A stretch of DNA of 64,000 nt from UBA2589 sp038120095 (GTDB lineage Bacteria > Gemmatimonadota > Gemmatimonadetes > Longimicrobiales > Gaopeijiaceae), in the NCBI GenBank assembly GCA_038120095.1, contig JAYOKZ010000008.1:17561-81560 (forward strand). The letters are read 5' to 3'. The translations under genes were made by a program, and so were the position numbers. Below the pieces are notes generated by a model, which was not told the DNA's origin, made no database searches, and saw only the letters and a program-made list of their open reading frames with translations. Below, in pieces: positions 50,495-59,287 of this stretch. Each line of letters opens with the position of its first letter. The stretch's first letter is position 1.

Positions 50495-52287
50495 TGAAGG
50501 AAATGCTCGACTGGCTCGACGACCGCACCGGCTATCGGGCGCTTGTGAAAGGTGCCCTCTACGAGAGAATTCCGGGTGGCGCTCGCTGGCGGTACATCTG
50601 GGGAAGCACGCTCGTTTTCGCGATGGTCGTGCAGCTCATCACCGGCCTCGTGCTCTGGTCCGCGTACAGTGCCAACGCTCAGGGGGCGTGGGAGAGTGTC
50701 TGGTTCATTCAGCACCAGATGGCCGGGGGATGGCTCCTGCGCGGAATTCACCATTACATGGCCCAGGTTACGGTTGTGCTACTCGTGCTGCACCTCATGC
50801 AGGTGCTCATCGATGGTGCCTACCGTGCGCCGAGAGAGGTGAACTTCTGGTTCGGTCTTCTCCTTCTGCTGCTCGTGCTGGGCCTGTCCTTGACCGGGTA
50901 TCTGCTTCCGTGGGACCAGAAGGGATACTGGGCGACCAAGGTTGCCACGAGCATCGCGTCCATGACACCGGTCGTGGGTCCGTCCGTCCAGCAAATCCTC
51001 GTCGGAGGTGCGGACTACGGGCATCATACCCTGACTCGATTCTTCGTGCTGCACGCAGGTGTGCTCCCGGCAGGGGTGGCGCTCTTGATCGTGGGTCACA
51101 TTTACCTCTTCCGCCGTCATGGAGTCACGGTACCGAAGAACGCGGCATCGAAACCCGACGGGTGGTTCTGGCCGGAGCAGGTGCTCAAGGACAGCGTAGC
51201 CTCTCTGATCGTGATGGCGACTGTTCTCGGTCTCGTGTTGTGGAGCGGCGGAGCGGATCTGGGGGCGCCCGCCGATCCGACAGAGCCATACGCGGCTGCC
51301 CGTCCAGACTGGTACTTCCTTTTCCTATTCCAGTGGTTGAAGTACTTCCCCGCTGGCTGGGAGGTTGTCGGCGCTCAGATCATCCCCGGGCTGGTCCTTG
51401 CACTCGTAGCCGCCATGCCGGTGATCGGAGGCTGGAAATACGGTCACCGCTTCAACATCGGCGTGGGGGCGGCCCTTCTCGCCGGGGTCATGATGCTGAC
51501 ATGGCTGGCCCGAGCCGAGGATGCGGCGGATCCAGACTTTGCGCGAGCGAAGGCCGAGGCAGACGCCATGGCGGAACGCGCGGCCGAACTGGCGAGTGCA
51601 CCTCCGGGAATCTCAGCCGCGGGTGGCCTTGCGATGCTTCGTGCGGATCCGCTCACGCGAGGTCCAAAGATCTTCGAAGCGAATTGTGCCCAGTGTCATC
51701 GGTTCGATGGGCATGACGGTCTGGGAGGCCAGCCTGGGGAGGCGCCTTCGGCGTCCGACCTCGCCGGCTTCGGGAGCCGTGAGTGGCTGGCCGGCCTTCT
51801 TGATCCAGACCGTGTCGCGACGGACGAGTACTTCGGTGCGACCGCGCACGTGCGAGGTCGAATGGTCCGGTTCGTTCAACGTGGGGTAGCCGGCTTCTCA
51901 CCGGACGTTCGTGAAGATCTCGAGAAGGTCATCATGGCGGTCTCGGCCGAGGCCGCTCTCCCAGGCCAGTCCGCTCTGGACCAGGCTCAGCTGGCTGCGA
52001 TCGAGGAGGGTCGGACTCTGATCGCCGATGAGTCCATCAACTGCGTGCGATGCCACACGTTCCGGGATATGACCGAGGGTGATGTCGGGCCGGTACTCAC
52101 CGGATGGGGCTCGCGGGAGTGGATGCTCGGGATGCTACATGATCCGTCGGATGCCCGGTTCTACGGGGACGACAACGACCGGATGCCGTCGTTCGGCGTG
52201 GACCAGTCACTGACTCCGGAAGAGATGGGCCTGGTCGTAGACTGGCTCCGGGGCGACTGGGTGTCTCCGCCCACCCCGGAGCCGTAA
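50494..52287 (+). CDS. Cytochrome b fused to two haem-c domains
   Basis: 597 residues. A full eight-helix cytochrome b: haem ligands in GIHHYMAQVTVVLLVLH (H-x13-H) and LHAGVLPAGVALLIVGH (H-x14-H), the latter as in cytochrome b6; the quinol-site motif is PDWY in place of PEWY. After about residue 335 a linker rich in Ala leads to two c-type haem sites, CAQCH (~395) and CVRCH (~515). So cytochrome c1 function is fused to cytochrome b. Inner membrane quinol:acceptor oxidoreductase with the Rieske protein. Confidence 0.93.
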   Translation: MKEMLDWLDDRTGYRALVKGALYERIPGGARWRYIWGSTLVFAMVVQLITGLVLWSAYSANAQGAWESVWFIQHQMAGGWLLRGIHHYMAQVTVVLLVLHLMQVLIDGAYRAPREVNFWFGLLLLLLVLGLSLTGYLLPWDQKGYWATKVATSIASMTPVVGPSVQQILVGGADYGHHTLTRFFVLHAGVLPAGVALLIVGHIYLFRRHGVTVPKNAASKPDGWFWPEQVLKDSVASLIVMATVLGLVLWSGGADLGAPADPTEPYAAARPDWYFLFLFQWLKYFPAGWEVVGAQIIPGLVLALVAAMPVIGGWKYGHRFNIGVGAALLAGVMMLTWLARAEDAADPDFARAKAEADAMAERAAELASAPPGISAAGGLAMLRADPLTRGPKIFEANCAQCHRFDGHDGLGGQPGEAPSASDLAGFGSREWLAGLLDPDRVATDEYFGATAHVRGRMVRFVQRGVAGFSPDVREDLEKVIMAVSAEAALPGQSALDQAQLAAIEEGRTLIADESINCVRCHTFRDMTEGDVGPVLTGWGSREWMLGMLHDPSDARFYGDDNDRMPSFGVDQSLTPEEMGLVVDWLRGDWVSPPTPEP

Positions 52288-52345
52288 CGAGTCCCGACCG
52301 CCACTCTGATCGTGCGGCAGGACGCTGCACCGTCCAGGGGTACGC

Positions 52346-52744
52346 TCAGTTGTTGAGCGCGCCCTCGTTGACCCACGCCTTGATGACCTCGAGTTCCTCT
52401 GCCGGCACCGCATCGCCGCCGTCGGGCATGTCGCCCGAGGCGATCATGTCGACCAGGAGGCTTGCATCGGCATCACCGACTTCGATCACCGTCCCGTAAT
52501 CCGATCCCGCCATCACGGCCTCATACGTATCCAGCTTGAGACCCAGCTCGGCACTCGCTTCGCTGTGACACTCCCAGCAGTGGCGTTCGAGGATCGGCAT
52601 CACGTCGCTGCTGAAGCTCACCTCGATGTGAGCGTCCGGGGCGACGGTTGCGGCTCGACCCGCGTCGTCGACGTCGCTCTGGACGGCCAGGCCGATGCCC
52701 GCAAACACGGCGAGTGCGGCAATCAGGTCGGAGCGGAGGAGCAT
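52346..52744 (-). CDS. Exported c-type cytochrome, planctomycete-type haem domain
   Basis: 132 residues from ATG 52744. Signal peptide (RSDLIAALAVFAGIGLAVQ). VMPILERHCWECHSEASAELGLKLDTYEAVMAG matches the PSC-type cytochrome C domain with one CxxCH (CWECH) and later a SGDMPDGGD loop holding a possible Met ligand. Faces the bc genes convergently, 58 bases away; may accept electrons or be unrelated. Confidence 0.85.
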   Translation of the reverse strand: MLLRSDLIAALAVFAGIGLAVQSDVDDAGRAATVAPDAHIEVSFSSDVMPILERHCWECHSEASAELGLKLDTYEAVMAGSDYGTVIEVGDADASLLVDMIASGDMPDGGDAVPAEELEVIKAWVNEGALNN

Positions 52745-53049
52745 GGTGCCTATTCCTTCGGCGGTCGAAATCACGCCTCTGAAGTCATGTGAACTCCGAA
52801 TTCTACTGACGAGGGCCGGGCGCGGTTCCCGTGGTCGTTGAGATTCGGAAGCCTGCAGGACCGAGGATATGAACGGTCCGAGGAGGCTTGGCAAGTGCTC
52901 GGCACCCGCCCCTTCGCAGATTTCGGATACATACGTCACATGACGGCACAGTCGTGCGGCTCGTGATGGACTGTGACCGTTCTGTCAGGTAGGCTCCTGC
53001 TTCACCCTGTCGTACCGCGGGACCCGAGCCCCTGAACCCCTCCTCTGCC
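52745..53049. other. Non-coding spacer between divergent genes
   Basis: Separates a left-facing cytochrome gene from a right-facing dienelactone hydrolase gene, so it must hold two promoters. The only structure seen is CGTCA-CA-TGACG at 52934-52945, a short inverted repeat that could be an operator. No open frame in it resembles a known protein. Confidence 0.45.
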
Positions 53050-53937
53050 ATGCCCTGCCCTTCCCGTCGCGCCACAACGTCTTTGGCTGCCCTGACCTGT
53101 CTCTTCTCGCTGGGCTGCTCCGGGCCGTCGGCCGATACGACGGCCGGGGCCGGGACCACCACGGCATCAGAGAGCGAACAGCGTGTACCTCTCGCGGTCA
53201 CTGCCGCCGGGGAAATGCCACCGGCCATCCTCGGGAACGGAGGTGAACTGCTCGGCTCTGACGTGCAGTACGTCGATGGTGATGCTTCGACGACCGGTTA
53301 TCTCGCCGTGCCGGAGGGTGATGGCCCGTTTCCCGCACTCGTGATCATTCATGAGTGGAACGGCCTTGTCGACCGGGTTCGTGAGGTTGCGGACGATTTT
53401 GCGGCGGAGGGGTACGTGACGCTCGCCGCCGATCTCTATGCAGGTCGCACGGGATCAAATCCGCAGGAGAACATGGCGTTGGTACAGGAGACGATGGCCG
53501 ACATGTCAGCGGTTGTCGCCAACCTCAACGAGGCGGTTTCCTTCCTGAAGGCTCGCTCGGACGTGACCGGCAGGGTCGGTGCGATGGGGTGGTGCTTCGG
53601 CGGTGGGATTGCGCTGTCGTTCGGCCTGGATGGTGATCAGCATGACGCCACGGCCATTTTTTATGGACGGCTCATCGACGATCCCGCTGTGCTCGAAGCC
53701 ATGGACCACGAGGTTTACGGCACCTTTGCCCGCGAAGACTCGGGTCCATCTCCTGAGCAGGTCGAAGCATTCGAGGCCGCACTACGGACGGCAGGGATCG
53801 CGAACGATCTCCACATCTACGATGATGTGAACCACGGTTTCTGGCTTCGAATCGATGAGGATCCGGGGGCGCGCAGTGCAGCGGGTCTCGACGCCTGGCA
53901 GCGCCTCAAGGCCTACCTCGACCGTACGCTTCGCTGA
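53050..53937 (+). CDS. Dienelactone hydrolase-family lipoprotein
   Basis: 295 residues. Lipobox SLGC at about residue 23. Catalytic Cys in GAMGWCFGGGIAL (~181), Glu in IHEWNGL, acid in AREDSGPS and His in DDVNHGFW match dienelactone hydrolases. Members cleave lactones or esters; the lipid anchor puts it in the periplasm, unlike the cytoplasmic aromatic-degradation enzymes. Converges on the next gene with two bases between. Confidence 0.89.
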   Translation: MPCPSRRATTSLAALTCLFSLGCSGPSADTTAGAGTTTASESEQRVPLAVTAAGEMPPAILGNGGELLGSDVQYVDGDASTTGYLAVPEGDGPFPALVIIHEWNGLVDRVREVADDFAAEGYVTLAADLYAGRTGSNPQENMALVQETMADMSAVVANLNEAVSFLKARSDVTGRVGAMGWCFGGGIALSFGLDGDQHDATAIFYGRLIDDPAVLEAMDHEVYGTFAREDSGPSPEQVEAFEAALRTAGIANDLHIYDDVNHGFWLRIDEDPGARSAAGLDAWQRLKAYLDRTLR

Positions 53938-53939
53938 CC

Positions 53940-54638
53940 TCAGGAGCCCCGGAGCCTGCGCCGCTGCTCTCGTCGAAGTTGCCTCCTTCGGCGGCGAGCG
54001 TCTCGGGCTGACTCACCGGGGTGGCGAGCGCTTACGTCGACGCCGCCCATGCATGCGACACCGGTGACGCGCAACGTAGGCGCGGTGGGGTCGTAGTGTG
54101 CCGCTTCATCGGCCACGTGGTCGAAGGCGCCCAGGATCGCAAAGCCGTTGACCTCGACGTTCACGCCCGGGGGCACCACGAGGTCCACTCCTCCGCACAG
54201 GGTGAAGACCTTTACCTCGGTGATGCCCGGCCCCAGAACGGCCTCCCGGAAGTCGAGCTCGGCTCCGCCGAAAATCGCCACAGCGGTATTCCTTCGCGCA
54301 GCTCGCCACCGGCCCCGCCGGTGCCCTCCTCCGAGGATGGCGAGGATGATCCTGCTCTCCTCCACGCTCTCTGCAGAGGTGACGAAATAGCCCCGGCTCT
54401 GTACCTCGTGCACGGTGGCCCCTTCGGCTCGCTCCGGACTGACGGCCGTACCGCCCGGGAGGTCGAGTAGCAGGGCTTTGAGCTCGCCGGTGGTCTGTGC
54501 GGCATGCGCAGTCTCCACGCGACGCTCGAATTCCTCCATGTCCATCACGTCGTTTGCGAAGTGCTCCATCAACGCGTCGATGGCCACCTTGCGAGCCTGC
54601 ATGAGCGGGGTTGATTCCTCGTCCATCCTGTCGGTCAT
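53940..54638 (-). CDS. DUF1707 / LiaF-like C-terminal protein
   Basis: 232 residues. Residues ~14-70 (ARKVAIDALMEHFANDVMDMEEFERRVETAHAA) are a DUF1707 SHOCT-like domain. Residues ~95-205 (IILAILGGGHRRGRW ... AVAIFGGAELDFREA ... VFTLCGGVDLVVPPGVNVEV) form the repeating beta pattern of the LiaF cell-wall-stress family. A basic Arg-rich tail ends the chain. No membrane segment. Possible envelope stress sensor; no LiaRS-type genes nearby. Confidence 0.83.
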   Translation of the reverse strand: MTDRMDEESTPLMQARKVAIDALMEHFANDVMDMEEFERRVETAHAAQTTGELKALLLDLPGGTAVSPERAEGATVHEVQSRGYFVTSAESVEESRIILAILGGGHRRGRWRAARRNTAVAIFGGAELDFREAVLGPGITEVKVFTLCGGVDLVVPPGVNVEVNGFAILGAFDHVADEAAHYDPTAPTLRVTGVACMGGVDVSARHPGESARDARRRRRQLRREQRRRLRGS

Positions 54639-54808
54639 CTCGGGTTGCTCTGTCAGTGATCAGTCCAGCGTCGGAACGGCACCTCTGCCGGGGCCCAAAT
54701 CCGGCACGGACCGCTGGGTCGGGGCGCCGGGCCGCGTTCCGGTGGCGCAAGCGTCACCCTCAGGTCATCTTCCCGACGACTGTCCAAGCATAGAAGAGGA
54801 GCCTGGTC

Positions 54809-55195
54809 ATGCGGTCACACAAGTCACGAATCCCCGTGTTGCTTGCTCTCGCGCTCGCCTTTGGCCTCGCCGGGTGCGCGTCGGCTGGTTCCAGCAGCCG
54901 CCCTGCCGGTTCTACATCGACACGGATCGTTCGTGCCGAGCTCGCCGAGCTTCCCGAGATGGATGCTCTGCAGGCAATCGAGCGACTACGTCCGAGATGG
55001 CTGCAGTCGCGAGCGGGCGATCCCGTCCAGCTGTACGTGGATGGCTCACGACGCGGGAATGTTCGTGATCTCCAGTCGATCCGCGTCAACGAGGTCGAAC
55101 AGATGGAGTACATGAGTGCGAGTGATGCGACAACGCGCTACGGAACGGGTCACGCCGGGGGCGCCGTTCTGATCAGCAGTCGCCGCACGCGTTAG
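54809..55195 (+). CDS. Small lipoprotein with TonB-plug-like domain
   Basis: 128 residues with lipobox GLAGC (Cys ~23). The mature part reads like a truncated plug domain: DALQAIERLRPRWLQ, LYVDGSRRGNVRDLQSIRVNEVEQMEYMSASDATTRYGTGHAGGAVLISS. Such ~130-residue proteins are common in some phyla as orphan plugs, without a barrel. Outer membrane or periplasm. 170 bases from the DUF1707 gene; no partner gene adjacent. Confidence 0.7.
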   Translation: MRSHKSRIPVLLALALAFGLAGCASAGSSSRPAGSTSTRIVRAELAELPEMDALQAIERLRPRWLQSRAGDPVQLYVDGSRRGNVRDLQSIRVNEVEQMEYMSASDATTRYGTGHAGGAVLISSRRTR

Positions 55196-55285
55196 CCGGC
55201 ACGATCACGTCGGAGCGCCGGGCCGTCGTTTTGGGGGCCTGGCGCTCGTGCGTAAACGCCATGGGGCCCGGTTCGGGGGTCGGCT

Positions 55286-56467
55286 TCAGCGGGTGAGGTC
55301 GCGGGCGAAGCGTTCAAGAACGTCCGTGCACGCATCGATTTGACGTATGTCGACCCATTCGTCGGCCGTGTGTGCCTGTTCGATGCTTCCGGGTCCGTAG
55401 CAGACTGCGGGAATGCCGGCCTCGTTGAGGAAGGCCGCATCAACCCATGCCGTCATACCCTCCACCACGGGCTCGACACTGCAAGCGGTCCCCGCCGTGA
55501 GCAGTCCCTGCACGAGGCGGTGATCGAGCGACACCTCGGTCCCGGGTCGTTCGAGGGTCATCTCGAGGGAAGCCTGGAGCATCGGCTCTCGTTCCCTCAA
55601 GCGACTCAGGAAGCTCTCGAATTCCGTCACGACGGCCTGTGGTGACTCGGCAGGCAGTGTCCTTCGCTCGAGCATGAGCTCGCAACGGTCCGGATAGACA
55701 GACTCCGCGCTACCCCCCTTGATCGTGCCGGCGTGAAACGAGCCGTGCTGAAGCAGGGGATGTTCAGGACGCCTGCGCAGTTCCTCCGCATACCCGTCGA
55801 GCTCTGCCAGATAGAGACCGGCGTGGCGAATTGCGTCGATCCCCACGTCGGGTCGCGAACCGTGAGCCGCGGCACCGGTGAAGACGGCTCGGAGCCAGAC
55901 AAATCCCTTGTGAGCAGGCATGACACGGAGCTCCGTCGGCTCACAAACGATCGCGAGATCAGCGCCGGGGCCGCTGCCGTCCACCAGGTCCGCCATCCCT
56001 ACGCTCGCGTACTCCTCGTCGGAGGTCAGGGCGACAATGAGGTTGGGTCGGGGGCCACCTCTGGAGAGTCGATAGGCAGCTGCGAGGAGGGACGCATTGC
56101 CCGCCTTCATGTCGCATGAACCACGTCCGTACATTCGGTGTCCATCGACGTGAGCACGAAACGGGTCCACCGTCATGCCGGCAACGCCGACGGTGTCGAG
56201 GTGGCCGTTCAGCAGGAGGGTTGGACCACTACCCTCGAGGCGGGCCACGACGTTGGGTCGGCCCGGGGCAGGCTGGGTGACGATTGTCTCGAACCCCCAT
56301 GCGTCCAGCAACTCTGCGCACGCACCGGCTATTTCGGCCTCTCCGCCTCCATCCTGCTCCAGCATCGGGTTGACCGAGGGGATCGACACGAGCCAGGCCG
56401 TGAGTTCGATCGGGTCACCCTCGGAAACCGCTCGGGCGAAGCGAGATCGTGCTGTTGGGTCGGGCAT
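55286..56467 (-). CDS. ArgE/DapE-like M20 deacylase
   Basis: 393 residues from ATG 56467. Zinc residues in LLNGHLDTVGVAG (His, Asp), GRGSCDMKAGNASLLA (Asp) and LTSDEEYASVG (Glu pair), typical of acetylornithine deacetylase/succinyl-diaminopimelate desuccinylase. No signal peptide: cytoplasmic. C-terminal YGPGSIEQAHTADEWVDI is characteristic of ArgE. Other arginine genes are absent, so it could act on another acylated amino acid. 181 bases upstream contain a terminator for the ferredoxin gene. Confidence 0.88.
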   Translation of the reverse strand: MPDPTARSRFARAVSEGDPIELTAWLVSIPSVNPMLEQDGGGEAEIAGACAELLDAWGFETIVTQPAPGRPNVVARLEGSGPTLLLNGHLDTVGVAGMTVDPFRAHVDGHRMYGRGSCDMKAGNASLLAAAYRLSRGGPRPNLIVALTSDEEYASVGMADLVDGSGPGADLAIVCEPTELRVMPAHKGFVWLRAVFTGAAAHGSRPDVGIDAIRHAGLYLAELDGYAEELRRRPEHPLLQHGSFHAGTIKGGSAESVYPDRCELMLERRTLPAESPQAVVTEFESFLSRLREREPMLQASLEMTLERPGTEVSLDHRLVQGLLTAGTACSVEPVVEGMTAWVDAAFLNEAGIPAVCYGPGSIEQAHTADEWVDIRQIDACTDVLERFARDLTR

Positions 56468-56588
56468 TCGGTTCAGTAACGTGCGCTTGGGGCAGAGGAG
56501 CCGACGATCGTCCTCGTCAAAGTGGGCCTCGATACGACGCTGGGCCAAGTCCCCGGAAACTCCCGGGCAGGTCTGGCGGACAGAACGC

Positions 56589-56625
56589 AAAAGGCAGCGG
56601 AGGCCGAATCGCCACCGCTGCCTTT
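56589..56625 (-). terminator. Rho-independent terminator of the ferredoxin gene
   Basis: Read on the minus strand, AAAGGCAGCGG and CCGCTGCCTTTT form an eleven-base perfect stem with a 14-base loop and a four-T run, 24 bases after the ferredoxin stop. Confidence 0.75.
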
Positions 56626-56648
56626 CACGTCAATGAGGTGCAGAGAAG

Positions 56649-56882
56649 CTACTCGAAATGCTCTGCGTTCTTGGCGACGAAACTGGTCCATTCGGCCGGC
56701 ACATCCGTGTCCGGAAAGATGGCCTGGACCGGACACTCCGGCTCACACGCGCCGCAATCGATGCACTCGTCCGGGTGGATGTAGTACTGATCCTCACCCT
56801 CGTAGATGCAGTCGACGGGACAAACTTCTACGCAGCTCGCGTCCTTCGTGTCGATGCAGGGCTCAACGATGATGTACGTCAT
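56649..56882 (-). CDS. 7Fe (3Fe-4S / 4Fe-4S) ferredoxin
   Basis: 77 residues. N-terminal C-x7-C-x3-CP (PCIDTKDASCVEVCPV) and the second set CIDCGACEPECPVQAI match FdxA-type seven-iron ferredoxins, with the C-terminal extension (AEWTSFVAKNAEHFE) of that type. Cytoplasmic electron carrier. ATG at 56882; a terminator follows. A single-gene transcript to judge by the 193-base gap upstream. Confidence 0.95.
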   Translation of the reverse strand: MTYIIVEPCIDTKDASCVEVCPVDCIYEGEDQYYIHPDECIDCGACEPECPVQAIFPDTDVPAEWTSFVAKNAEHFE

Positions 56883-57075
56883 GGAAGCTGTGGGTACGGA
56901 TGAGGTGTTCGAGCGAGAGGAAGCTGTAAAGTTGTGTCGGGTGTGGCAAGCATGGAACGGGGTGGACCGGGGTGTCGTTCGGCTGGGTCGTTCGGGGCCC
57001 GAGGGATCGCGACGTGCGTGGCGTGGGAGACACTCGGTAGCCTCGACCGCAGGCCGCTGTCGGGTGCGACGACGA

Positions 57076-57690
57076 TCAGGGTGGATCGTCGGTGCGCCGC
57101 TCGAGGCGCCTGCCAAAAACTCTGACCCAGTGTTGATAGCGCCGATGGAGCGCTGGATTGATCCTCGCGGCGAACGGGATCCAGGCTGCAGATGTCTCGG
57201 CGTGGAGTCCGGTCCAGTCATCCACGAGGTCTTCCCGAAGATGAAGGTGTCGAAGCTGGTCGAGCTGTTCAGCGAGGGCGGCGAGCGCAAGCTCGGGTCC
57301 GAGGAGGAGAAGCCTCTCGAGGAGCTGTTCGTCGCCGGGCAGGGGGATGCTCTCGAGCCCTCGGGCGGGTCTCGACCCGAAGCGGCGTTCGATCTCGTCA
57401 GGCGCCACCCGTAGCCGGGTGTCGAGAGAGTCATGGAGAGCTGCCACGATCAGAGTGACGGGGTCCACCCCCGTGGCATCGTGAAGGAGAATGAGGACGC
57501 TTCGGGCCGGGTGCAGCCAGGCCGGGTGGTGATCGTCGGGCAGTTCGGCGATGCGAGGCTTCATCGCGAGGGAGAAGGCCTGCAGGATGGTGTCCCGGTC
57601 GTCCCGGCCGTGACCGGGGGCTTTCAAGGCGGCGCGCAGAGAACGCGCCATCTGCTCTGCTCGGCCGGTCAGAGCTGAGGCTTCTCCCAC
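57076..57690 (-). CDS. Degenerate HD-domain protein, RelA/SpoT-hydrolase-like
   Basis: 204 residues from GTG 57690, overlapping the cobalamin adenosyltransferase gene by 22 bases (ATG 57651 is an alternative). The pattern WLHPARSVLILLHDATGVDPVTLIVAALHDSLDT resembles the (p)ppGpp-hydrolase HD core (H..., then HD), and a Pro-Asp-Glu-Ile helix follows; the later catalytic residues are not clear. C-terminal part has an HxxxY/W-rich helix (ALHRRYQHWVRVFGRRL). Could bind nucleotides without cleaving. Function unknown. Confidence 0.5.
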   Translation of the reverse strand: MGEASALTGRAEQMARSLRAALKAPGHGRDDRDTILQAFSLAMKPRIAELPDDHHPAWLHPARSVLILLHDATGVDPVTLIVAALHDSLDTRLRVAPDEIERRFGSRPARGLESIPLPGDEQLLERLLLLGPELALAALAEQLDQLRHLHLREDLVDDWTGLHAETSAAWIPFAARINPALHRRYQHWVRVFGRRLERRTDDPP

Positions 57691-58229
57691 GTCACATCTC
57701 CGGCGCCGTGCCGCTCGTTTTCCAGACGTGCCAGCGTGAAGAGGAGGTCCGACAGGCGGTTCAGGTAGGTCAGAACCTCGGCATCGACGTCCTCCCTTCC
57801 TGCAAGGTGAACGGCCGCGCGCTCGGCACGACGGCAGATCGTTCGAGCCATGTGGAGCGCCGCGGCACCCGGGGTTCCTCCCGGCAGGATGAAGGCGCGC
57901 AACTCGGGAAGTTCAGCGTCCGCCAAGTCCATCCACGCCTCCATTTCTCCCACACGCTGAACCGGAAGAATGGGAACCTCTGGCCGCCGTCGCCGATCGT
58001 CGGGGGGAGGTGTCGCCAGCTCGGACCCGATGGTGAAGAGATCATGCTGGAGGAGACGCAGGCGCTCCCGGATCTCCGAGTCGACCACCTGAGTCACTGC
58101 CCATCCAATGGAGGCGTTCAACTCATCAACCGTTCCGTACGACATGACGCGTGCGTGGTCCTTGCCAACGCGCCCGCCACCGAACAAGGCGGTCTCTCCG
58201 GCGTCGCCGGTCTTCGTGTAGATCTTCAA
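57669..58229 (-). CDS. Cob(I)alamin adenosyltransferase, PduO type
   Basis: 186 residues. Nucleotide motif MKIYTKTGDAGETALFGGGRVGK at the N terminus; SYGTVDELNASIGWA, TICRRAERAAV and YLNRLSDLLFTLAR are the family signatures. Adds the adenosyl group to reduced cobalamin to make the B12 coenzyme. Cytoplasmic trimer. The small gene upstream ends one base from its ATG, so they share a transcript. No B12 enzyme gene in the window. Confidence 0.95.
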   Translation of the reverse strand: MKIYTKTGDAGETALFGGGRVGKDHARVMSYGTVDELNASIGWAVTQVVDSEIRERLRLLQHDLFTIGSELATPPPDDRRRRPEVPILPVQRVGEMEAWMDLADAELPELRAFILPGGTPGAAALHMARTICRRAERAAVHLAGREDVDAEVLTYLNRLSDLLFTLARLENERHGAGDVTWEKPQL

Positions 58230-58230
58230 A

Positions 58231-58482
58231 TCAGCGGAGCTTTGTCAGCTTTCGAATGTTGTGAGCCTTTTCCAGGAGCGAGATCGTGCGGTCGGCCGAG
58301 TCTTCCGGTTCCGGCCGAAGCAGGTCTCGAATGTCCAGCAAGACCTCCAATTGGAGCTGGTCCCGCTGGTACTGCATATCCAGTGACTCCATGCGCTCCG
58401 CGTCCCCCGCAGCGTCCGCGGCACCGAAGGCCGTGCGGTAGACGTTCTCGAGGCTATGCAGGACCCGATCCCTGCTGCGCAT
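58231..58482 (-). CDS. Small coiled-coil protein of unknown function
   Basis: 83 residues, no signal, mostly helical and charged (DMQYQRDQLQLEVLLDIRDLLRPEPEDS then TISLLEKAHNIRKLTKLR). The first part HSLENVYRTAFGAADAAGDAERM gives an amphipathic helix. No family known. Gene ends one base before the adenosyltransferase ATG, so it could help that enzyme, or form an adapter. Confidence 0.6.
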   Translation of the reverse strand: MRSRDRVLHSLENVYRTAFGAADAAGDAERMESLDMQYQRDQLQLEVLLDIRDLLRPEPEDSADRTISLLEKAHNIRKLTKLR

Positions 58483-58494
58483 GTGCCCCCCTGT

Positions 58495-59154
58495 TCAAAT
58501 GGCGGCCAGAAGCCGCGCTCCTGGTCCAGCGTCATAGTATCCCCAGACAGTGGTCCGAAGTTCTGTCAGCTTCCCTTCGAAGTAGTGATCCGTGTCGGCG
58601 ATCCGGACGAGCGTGATGTGGTTTCCGAACACCTCCAGGTAACGGGCCACCTCCGGGCCGGCCCCGAATTCGTCCTGTTCCCCCTGGACGACGAGGACCG
58701 GTTTCCCGCACCCTGCGAGGAAGCTGTAGTCGTAGCGATCGTCCAGCGCTACGGGGAGCCCGAGTCCGAGCATGGATACGACACGGTCGTCGCTGGCGCC
58801 GACGGAGAGCCCGACCATCGACCCGAATGAGAATCCACCAACGATGAGGGGAAGGTGGGGAAACGCCGCGGCCGTCCAGTCCAGTACGGCACGCAGGTCC
58901 TCCTGTTCTCCCACACCGTCGTCATGACTGCCGGTGCTGAGGCCCACTCCCCTGAAGTTGAAGCGCACCGTCACGAGCCCCGCATCCGCAAAGCCCTGCG
59001 CGGATCGGTAGACCGCCTTCGTATGCATTGTGCCACCGTGGAGTGGGTGCGGGTGACACAGGATCGCAGCCCCGCGTGCGGGGGCGTCCGGTTCCCTCGC
59101 GAGGGCTTCGAGGTGGCCGTGCGAGACCGGAATCTTGATTGCACCAGAGGTCAC
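58495..59154 (-). CDS. Alpha/beta hydrolase, dienelactone-like short form
   Basis: 219 residues from GTG 59154 (GGAAG upstream); GTG 59208 would add 18. Motif ILCHPHPLHGGTMHTKAVYRSA, nucleophile GGFSFGSMVGLSV (Ser ~106), acid in VVQGEQDEFG and His in DTDHYFEGK fit the KANL3/Tex30-type bacterial hydrolases (COG2945-like), often ~210 residues. Substrate unknown. Cytoplasmic. It lies 12 bases before the small coiled-coil gene on the same strand. Confidence 0.88.
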   Translation of the reverse strand: MTSGAIKIPVSHGHLEALAREPDAPARGAAILCHPHPLHGGTMHTKAVYRSAQGFADAGLVTVRFNFRGVGLSTGSHDDGVGEQEDLRAVLDWTAAAFPHLPLIVGGFSFGSMVGLSVGASDDRVVSMLGLGLPVALDDRYDYSFLAGCGKPVLVVQGEQDEFGAGPEVARYLEVFGNHITLVRIADTDHYFEGKLTELRTTVWGYYDAGPGARLLAAI

Positions 59155-59287
59155 TGGAGATCTTCCGCGCGATTCGAAGTGTGGCGGAACTGACAGTCGG
59201 AAAGCCACTTACAGTGGTGGCAGGATGGCTTTCCCACGTTATGTTCTGTGATCGACTCGCGATGGTCAAGGCAAGGGAGGAGACGTC

